Positions 20,382 through 20,451 of a DNA stretch of 20,451 bases are shown here, piece by piece. Made by a program: the position numbers and the translations under genes. The notes under the pieces were generated by a model. That model had not been told where the DNA came from and ran no database searches. It saw only the letters and a program-made list of their open reading frames with translations. Positions within the stretch are counted from its first letter, which is position 1. Each line of letters starts with the position of its first letter. This DNA comes from WRKB01 sp031551145 (GTDB lineage Bacteria > Desulfobacterota > Desulfovibrionia > Desulfovibrionales > Desulfovibrionaceae), in NCBI GenBank assembly GCA_031551145.1, contig JAVBNZ010000078.1, positions 1-20,451 of the forward strand, read 5' to 3'.

Positions 20382-20451
20382 GCATGGACTGCATACGCGC
20401 GGCCGCGTTGACGATAGAGGATTGCGAGGCCGAAGGCCGCGTTACGCCCAA
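20382..20451 (+). pseudogene. Second partial copy of the phage-type gene's N-terminal region
   Basis: An open frame from the ATG at 20384 reads MDCIRAAALTIEDCEAEGRV and matches residues 32-53 of the protein at 18403, with 67 of 70 bases identical. Upstream (about 20300-20380) the frame is open but bears no resemblance to residues 1-31 of that protein, and I see no ribosome-binding site. It is therefore either a truncated duplicate or a gene with a different N-terminus. The window ends inside it, so it cannot be classed with certainty. 20284-20381 holds no other gene that I can support. Confidence 0.5.

Noticed and set aside
1..20451. CRISPR arrays, tRNA, rRNA or insertion sequences
   Set aside because: I found no regularly spaced repeats, no tRNA-like cloverleaf, no rRNA sequence and no transposase motif by eye.

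Overview
The window looks like chromosomal DNA from a GC-rich member of the Desulfovibrionaceae or a close relative. This is an inference from base composition and from the minus-strand block yicC - remA-like - gmk - pyrF - TPR gene - recJ. No rRNA, tRNA or CRISPR array is visible. Most genes are ordinary chromosomal genes packed into short operons; the last 2.2 kb is different in character.

Layout. (1) 1-166: start of a minus-strand gene that runs off the left edge. (2) 206-2775, plus strand: a secreted DUF2318 cysteine-motif protein and an FtsX/MacB-type permease (4-nt overlap). A hairpin-rich 255-bp gap with its own candidate promoter follows, then a LolD-like ATPase. Together they probably form one ABC system, possibly linked to iron or periplasmic redox. 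(3) 6926-3069, minus strand: an SsuABC/TauABC-type importer with the order binding protein, ATPase, permease, second binding protein. The two binding proteins are clear paralogues. (4) 7560-7159: a small single-pass membrane protein of unknown function. (5) 13813-7773, minus strand: seven genes, yicC, remA-like, gmk, pyrF, TPR, recJ and an uncharacterised membrane protein. Three junctions are ATGA overlaps and gmk starts inside the remA-like gene. (6) 14614-14074: a small conserved protein and an FmdB-like zinc ribbon. (7) 15129-14905: a 74-aa protein of unknown function whose 3' end is duplicated just downstream, followed by a strong terminator. (8) 16767-15256: a membrane-anchored spermidine-synthase-like protein. 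(9) 18100-16956: a LOG-family protein and tadA. (10) 18403-20451: an accessory segment with a phage-type protein, a very AT-rich membrane-protein gene and, at the right edge, a second near-identical copy of part of the phage-type gene.

The most interesting non-coding signal is a pair of long hairpins of 125 and 126 nt (13917-14041 and 16825-16950). Their 76-nt cores align without gaps. Where the sequences differ, several paired positions have changed on both sides so that pairing is kept, and the outer helices have unrelated sequence but still pair. That pattern suggests a structured RNA family rather than a simple repeat. Other signals are a hairpin whose 3' arm touches the ribosome-binding site of the LolD-like ATPase, an out-of-frame tandem duplication at 14840-14962, and a 67/70-identical direct repeat around the AT-rich gene at the right edge.
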